From Macrotis lagotis (taxonomy: Eukaryota > Chordata > Mammalia > Peramelemorphia > Peramelidae), in NCBI RefSeq assembly GCF_037893015.1, contig NC_133663.1, positions 144,303,771 to 144,367,770 on the forward strand: a DNA stretch of 64,000 nt. The letters run 5' to 3'. Shown here piece by piece: positions 59,262 to 64,000 of the stretch. A program made the position numbers and the translations under genes. The stretch's first letter is position 1. Every line of letters begins with the position of its first letter. Under the pieces are notes generated by a model, which did no database searches, was not told the DNA's origin, and worked only from the letters and a program-made list of their open reading frames with translations.

Positions 59262-59960
59262 TGAATGGAATATTCCCTCTTAAGAATTAATATTCCTGGT
59301 GAAGTCCTCTCAGGATTAAAAATAATTAAAAGAGATAGGGTATTACCCTTGCACTATTCTTAGGAAGAGGGAGAAAAGTCTTGCATTCCTAGTCATACAC
59401 CTTCCCAATTCTATTAGGGAGGAAAACAGTGGACTCTTTCCAGAAAGACCTTGCACTGATTCTGTTAGGCAGTGAAATAGTAGAATACTTCCAGAGAAGA
59501 GAACTTGCAGTCTTAGTTAGCAACCTATTTGATGATAGACTGGGAGAACAGTAGACTGTCTTCTCTTATTTAATAAGTACTAAGTAGATCTTGTATACTC
59601 AAGATATTAATTCATTTAGATAGACAGAAGGTCATTAGAAATCTTCTGATACCATCACAATCTGGATGGTGAGGTAATGTTCTATGGAAGCATTTTATTC
59701 TTCTCTTTCTGCTGGGTATATTTTTCACTTAAAGATTGTAACTCTGAAAACCTTAACCAATCAGGTTGGAAGAGAGGGGATTAGGGAGGTGTGCTAGGCC
59801 ATATAGTCTTACTTGACTGTCACCTTGGGGCAGCTCCTTGATCTTCACGACCTTTGTGAGACTTGGAGTATGCCCTTTTCTCAAGAAAAGCCAAAATAAA
59901 CTTTCCTTTTTGCTCAGAGGAATCTCTATATTTTTTTAAAGTGGATTTTTAGTCCACACA
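59262..59960 (+). repeat. 5' LTR
   Basis: 699 bases, TG...CA ends. AATAAA at 59895-59900 is followed by a T-rich 'ctttcctttttgctc' segment, the usual poly(A) layout. Confidence 0.9.
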
Positions 59961-60342
59961 GTTTTTGGTGAATTGACCAGGAATCTCCCCCCCTCCCCAG
60001 ACTATTTTAGGCATAAGCACAAACAGGTGCCATGCTAGGATGTTTTCAGCAGCTTGTGATTTAGTGCCCAGGTAGATGCCTTGAGGAGTGAGGGAAATAA
60101 CCCAAAGAGAGACTTAGCTTGAGAAATACTGAAAGCCAGAAGACCTCCAGAGGCAGGACTATAAGGAGACTGGCACAGGGAAGACCCAGAAATGATGGTG
60201 CCATGGGTACATAAGTGTCCATACAGGAGCCTAGGTATTGTAAAGTCCTAGGTGACTTGCCCTTCATCATCTCATTAATTTGGAACAGAAAAATGGATGG
60301 AGGGGGGAATACTCCCACAAAATTAAATTGCCACGCTTAAGC

Positions 60343-60353
60343 GGTTCGAGTCC
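60343..60353 (+). promoter_or_regulatory. Isolated pol III B-box-like motif
   Basis: GGTTCGAGTCC, a perfect tRNA B box, within a locally CpG-containing stretch (60331-60380) of the LTR-element interior. No A box at tRNA spacing and no cloverleaf could be found around it. Probably coincidental. Confidence 0.25.
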
Positions 60354-60788
60354 GGAATTGTCCAGTGGTCTTCGGGGAGAGATTCCAGTAGCCCAATCAG
60401 TTACAGGCTGAAGGGCACAGGTGAAGAATGTGGAAGTGCCCACTGAGAGCTCTGGGGTATAAATAAAGTAAAAAATCTTCCCAGGAGAAATTCCAAGAGG
60501 CAGCATTAGGTTGAGGGGAAAAAAATGGGAGGGTCAAATTTAAAGCACCACTGCAGCAGTAAATTATTGTAATCCCTCCCTGAAGTTCCAGGGAGATAGT
60601 CCCTTTGGACTTCAATTTAATAATTGGAAGAAGGAAGTAAAATATCAGGAGAAAGTGCAGAAAATGATAAAATGCTGTTGCCTTTTTCTCCTCCCCACTT
60701 TTTTACTGTGATTCTGTGTTTTTGGTTCGTTATCTCTCTACCTTGGAAGAGAAATAGAAGCCAAAGGGGAATTTATGAAGAAAAAGAG

Positions 60789-60930
60789 GGTTGGCTAGGT
60801 GGCACAGTGGATAGAGCACCGGCCCTGTAATTAGAAGTACCTGAGTTCAAATCCATCCTCAGACACTTAATAATTACCTAGCTTTGTGGCCTTGGGCAAA
60901 CCACTTAACCCCATTGCCTTGCCAGAAAGG
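60789..60930 (+). repeat. WSINE1-like SINE inside the LTR element, plus strand
   Basis: 'ttggctaggtggcacagtggatagagcaccggcc', 'ctgagttcaaatccatcctcagacacttaataattacctagc', 'gtggccttgggcaaaccacttaaccccattgccttgcc'. It has no long A tail, and a target duplication is not clear. The insertion post-dates the LTR element. Confidence 0.92.
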
Positions 60931-62844
60931 GAGGAGAACCTTATTTATAAGTTAACATTGAAAATTACTAAATATGTTAAATAAAGAAATCATAAAAAGA
61001 AAAGTTATTTTAAATATAACTGTGGTTGTTTGCTTTGAAGTAAAAGCACCTAAGAAACATGGGGAAGAAAATAATGATAATAATTTGTGATTTTGTTTGT
61101 GACAGTCTTACTAATTGTTATGTGAGAATTCTTAGAATAATCTCATAGTCAAAGGGGGTGTTTATTTATTGTAATACAGCAGGCTAGCCATGAGGCCTCT
61201 AATATACCATCTTTGTCCAGTAATAAAAAAAGATATGATTTCAGACAATGGGATGTGGGTCTGCAGATTAGGAGTCAGTGACACCAGGAGGATAAACCTT
61301 CTAGTTGAAATATGAAACATACTTGTAAAGAAGGTTTGGTTTTTTTGGTATGTAGAGGAATACTCCAGTTGCTGGGGGAACTTGACTGCTTTTCGAATGT
61401 TTAGAAAGTCACTTTATCAAATGTATTCTGATGACAGGGATACTCAGAGTAGATACAGGTATAGATATGTTTAGGGAAGGGGACTGATTGATTTTGACCT
61501 GCCCCACCCCACCCCAATCCAAATTAGAATTGGCATTTAATCCTTCTGAAGATTCACTTGGAGATCTAATTAGATAGAATTACTATTTTAAATCATGGGA
61601 CTTTTAATTGGCTTTTGGTTTGTGACTAACATCAGGTATGATCAGCAAAGGAAGTGCTGTTGAATCAGTGCTCTCCTGAAGTCTGGAAGCTGGAAGGAGG
61701 TTTGCATGCTGTACAGGTGGCAGGTTTATTTGGAGAAAAAGTTGAAGAGGTGGCTTTTCAGTGCAAACTGAGGTTGGACTCTTTTGACTTGACTTCCCCA
61801 AATGTGAGATTTGAATAATGTCTCACCGGACAAATCTAAGATTTGACAAGGCATTTGACTATCTACATGACTTCTGCCTGAAAACTGACATTCAAAATTA
61901 TATCTATAAAGGAATTTTCCTTTGATGTTCCACATCTTTATAGTAAATCATTAAAGTCAATCTGATATAGGAATTTTAGGTCAAGTGGAGTTTAATAACT
62001 AGATAGGCCAACATGTGGATTTTAAACCCTGCTGTTAGCTATATTTTTTTTGAGAAGAAATGAGATTTTTTTACTTTATTTTGTGCTAGGAAAAGGATAT
62101 TTAGGTAAGAAGAATAAAGAAGGTTATATAATCTCAAGATATACTTCTGTGCAGTATCAGTTTCAAGTTCTACTTTGAGAAGGGAATGTAAGTCAATTGA
62201 GTATATCAGGAGAAGAATCACCTATAGTTTAGTTAAGAAACAGTTTGGGAAGAAAGAAGAATTTATTTTAGTTAAATATACTTGACTTTTAATGAAGAGT
62301 AAAAAGATTAAAGCTATTTGTATGTCACTTGCTGGACACTCTTTGTACAAAGATGGTCATCTAATGTAAATAGTATAAGCTTAAGTTAACTTGATAATTT
62401 TCAACATATTAACTTGTGAAGCAAACAATTATGGAAGTTGTATTTTTGTTAAAGTAAAGTATGTACATGAATATGAAATGTGAATTTTAATAGCTTTAGA
62501 ATTTTATGGTCTGTTGATGAAAATATGAATCTGTCTGATAAGATGCTGTGTTAAGCAGTTCCTTTGCCAGAGTAGGAGATCTCAACAAGTCATCCAAATT
62601 GGAGATTAGAATGGACTTTGCAGATACATAAAGATATTCAATGTCTCCAGGGGAAATTAGATAAACTGGATGAGTTCATCTTCCTCCCTTGTGTCTATAA
62701 TATGTGTGTATCAGTTGTTTGGTCAGGGTTGCAAAAGGAAGTTGTGTCCCAAGTGGACAGGGAGAGAGAGAGAGAATAGAACTTGAGAGTGTATCAAGAA
62801 TAGTGTGAGAGGCCTTCAGTTGACAAAATATATAGGTATATATC

Positions 62845-62865
62845 GGGGAAAAAAAGAGGAGGGAA
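62845..62865 (+). other. Polypurine tract of the LTR element
   Basis: An uninterrupted run of G and A ends where the 3' LTR begins, in the position used for plus-strand priming in retroviruses. Confidence 0.8.
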
Positions 62866-63564
62866 TGAGTGGAATATTCCCTCTTAAGAGTTAATATTCT
62901 TAGTGAAGTCCTCTCAGGGTTAAAAATCATTAAAAAAAAAAGACAGACTCTTACTCTTAGACTATTCTTAGAAGAAGGAGAGAGGCCTTGCATTCCCAGT
63001 CAGACACCTTCCTGATTCTGCTACAGAGTGAAACGGTGGACTATTTCCAGAAAGACCTTGCATTGATTCTGTTATGGAGGGAAATAGTGGAATACTTCCA
63101 GAGAAGAGACCTTGCATTCTTAGTTAGCCACCTATTTGATGTCAGACTAGGAAAATAGTAGACTTCCTTCTCTTGTTTGATAAGTGCTAAACTAGGAAGA
63201 CCTTGCATACTCAGACATTAATTCATGTAACAGAAGGTCATTAGAAATCTTCTAATACCCTTGCCATCTAGATGGTAATATTTTATGGAAATCTTTTTTT
63301 CTTCTCTTTGTTGATGGGTAGATTTTTCACCTAAAAATTATAACTGAAAATCTTAACCATTCAGGTTGGAAGAGAGGGGGTTAGGGAGGGAGGAATTGTA
63401 CTAGGCCATATAATCTTGTTTGACTGTTACCTTGGGGCAGCTGCTTAATCTTCACTACCTTTGTGAGACTTGGAGTATGCCTTTTTCTCGAAAAAAGCCA
63501 AAATAAACTTTCCTTTTTGCTCAAAGGAATCTCTATTTTTTTTTAAGGGGATTTTTACTACACA
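62866..63564 (+). repeat. 3' LTR
   Basis: 699 bases, same ends and order as the 5' LTR. AATAAA at 63502-63507. Confidence 0.9.
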
Positions 63565-63769
63565 ATACTAAACTATCATTTGTATCAGGGCTTTCCAAAC
63601 TTACTTTTAAAAGTTTTTATTAAAGCAGTAGACAATATATTTTGATTTGTGTTTTTAGTGAGGGCTCTGTGGTAGGTGGCTTCATTTACTAAAGCATTTA
63701 GTAAACCCACGGTTGGTAGCCCACTGTTTTGAAAAGTCCTGATTTATATAATGTTTTAAGATTAGAAAT

Positions 63770-64000
63770 GTTATATCAGTAGCCAAGATCACAGTATGAG
63801 GGCAGGAAATTCCAGAAATTTGTCCCCTCAAACAACTCCAAAAATTGCCAAATAACAATTCTAGTCAAAATTTAAATGGGCAGAACCCACCGAAAGACTG
63901 AATGATAAAATTTCCCAGTCCAAGACAACTTAGAAAGAAAAGTCTGTTTCATCCAGATTGGGGAGGGGGGTGGAAAGAGCTGCAACATGGTCATAGCATA
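63770..64000 (+). mobile_element. Probable 5' region of an L1-type or related retroelement, running off the window
   Basis: 'gtagccaagatcacagtatgagggcaggaaattccag', 'ttgtcccctcaaacaactcc', 'gggcagaacccaccgaaagactgaatgata', 'cttagaaagaaaagtctgtttcatccagattgggg' resemble the 5' UTR of a common marsupial retroelement ('agccaagatggcg' start). No coding sequence is reached before the window ends, so the family is uncertain. 63565-63765 holds nothing I recognise. Confidence 0.5.

Larger units (their letters stand above)
59262..63564 (+). mobile_element. Endogenous retrovirus-like LTR element, fossil
   Basis: An LTR pair in direct orientation, 5' LTR 59262-59960 and 3' LTR 62866-63564, each 699 bases, bounds an interior of about 2.9 kb. 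Both LTRs start TGA(A/G)TGGAATATTCCC and end ...CACA. A TGG six bases after the 5' LTR (59966) fits a primer-binding site, and the purine run just before the 3' LTR (62845-62865) is a polypurine tract. By eye the LTRs differ at roughly one base in eight, so the insertion is old. The interior is much shorter than a full provirus. I recognise no gag, pol or env in it, and it contains a younger SINE. It could be a deleted provirus or a non-autonomous relative. The retroviral class was not determined. Confidence 0.9.

Noticed and set aside
60343-60353. tRNA gene at a perfect B box
   Set aside because: There is no A box at proper spacing and no acceptor-stem pairing.
60061-60615. Minus-strand frames in the LTR-element interior as a host gene
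   Set aside because: They lie antisense within the fossil element and show no protein-family resemblance.
1-64000. CRISPR arrays, bacterial operons, phage or integrative elements
   Set aside because: There is no regular spacer-repeat array, no dense coding and no bacterial-type signals; the repeat content is mammalian.

Overview
The window is AT-rich, gene-poor nuclear DNA from a mammal, almost certainly a marsupial and probably an Australidelphian one. The main evidence is the SINE content. At least eight copies share a tRNA-like head with the core 'ggctaggtggcgtagtggataaagcac', then 'gagtcaggagtacctgggttcaaat', and end in 'gccttgcaaaaacct' plus an A tail, which is how I remember the marsupial WSINE1 type. 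They sit among L1 tails, MIR/Mar1-like SINEs and ancient L2-like LINE pieces. The family names come from memory and were not searched.

I find no intact host protein-coding gene. The clearest host-derived object is a processed pseudogene of the smooth-muscle/non-muscle myosin regulatory light chain (MYL12A/B type) on the minus strand at about 26.8-27.8 kb. A SINE with an 11-bp target-site duplication splits it a few codons before its stop. The second coding relic is a degenerate Tigger/pogo-type transposase on the minus strand at about 47.6-48.6 kb, also split by a SINE. A half-L1 (HAL1-like) element with ORF1 but no ORF2 lies at 56.5-58.3 kb. An LTR retroelement fossil with two 699-bp LTRs, a TGG after the 5' LTR and a polypurine tract before the 3' LTR fills 59.26-63.56 kb.

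Layout: 1-8.9 kb is mostly unassigned AT-rich DNA with old MIR/Mar1 pieces and a 10-N gap at 5736. 9-13 kb holds two L1 3' portions in opposite orientation, with a nested L1 piece and a SINE. 13-26 kb is unassigned DNA with L2-like fragments, a probable solo LTR and a composite insertion at 15.5-15.95 kb that contains near-perfect copies of sequences 0.73 and 4.37 kb downstream. 26.8-29.4 kb holds the MYL12 pseudogene and another L1. 29.4-42.8 kb holds microsatellites, SINEs and MIRs. 42.8-45.4 kb is a cluster of L1 ends in both orientations. 47.3-49.7 kb holds the Tigger relic and an L1 end. 51.9-55.2 kb holds L2-like and L1 pieces. 56-64 kb holds the HAL1, the LTR element and the start of another L1-like element.

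Nothing here looks like a new functional system. The most unusual signals are the four sets of short, near-identical, non-tandem local duplications (inverted around the N gap; the two-donor insertion at 15.5 kb; a 49-bp pair at 39-40 kb). They are either replication template-switch scars or assembly/gap-fill errors.
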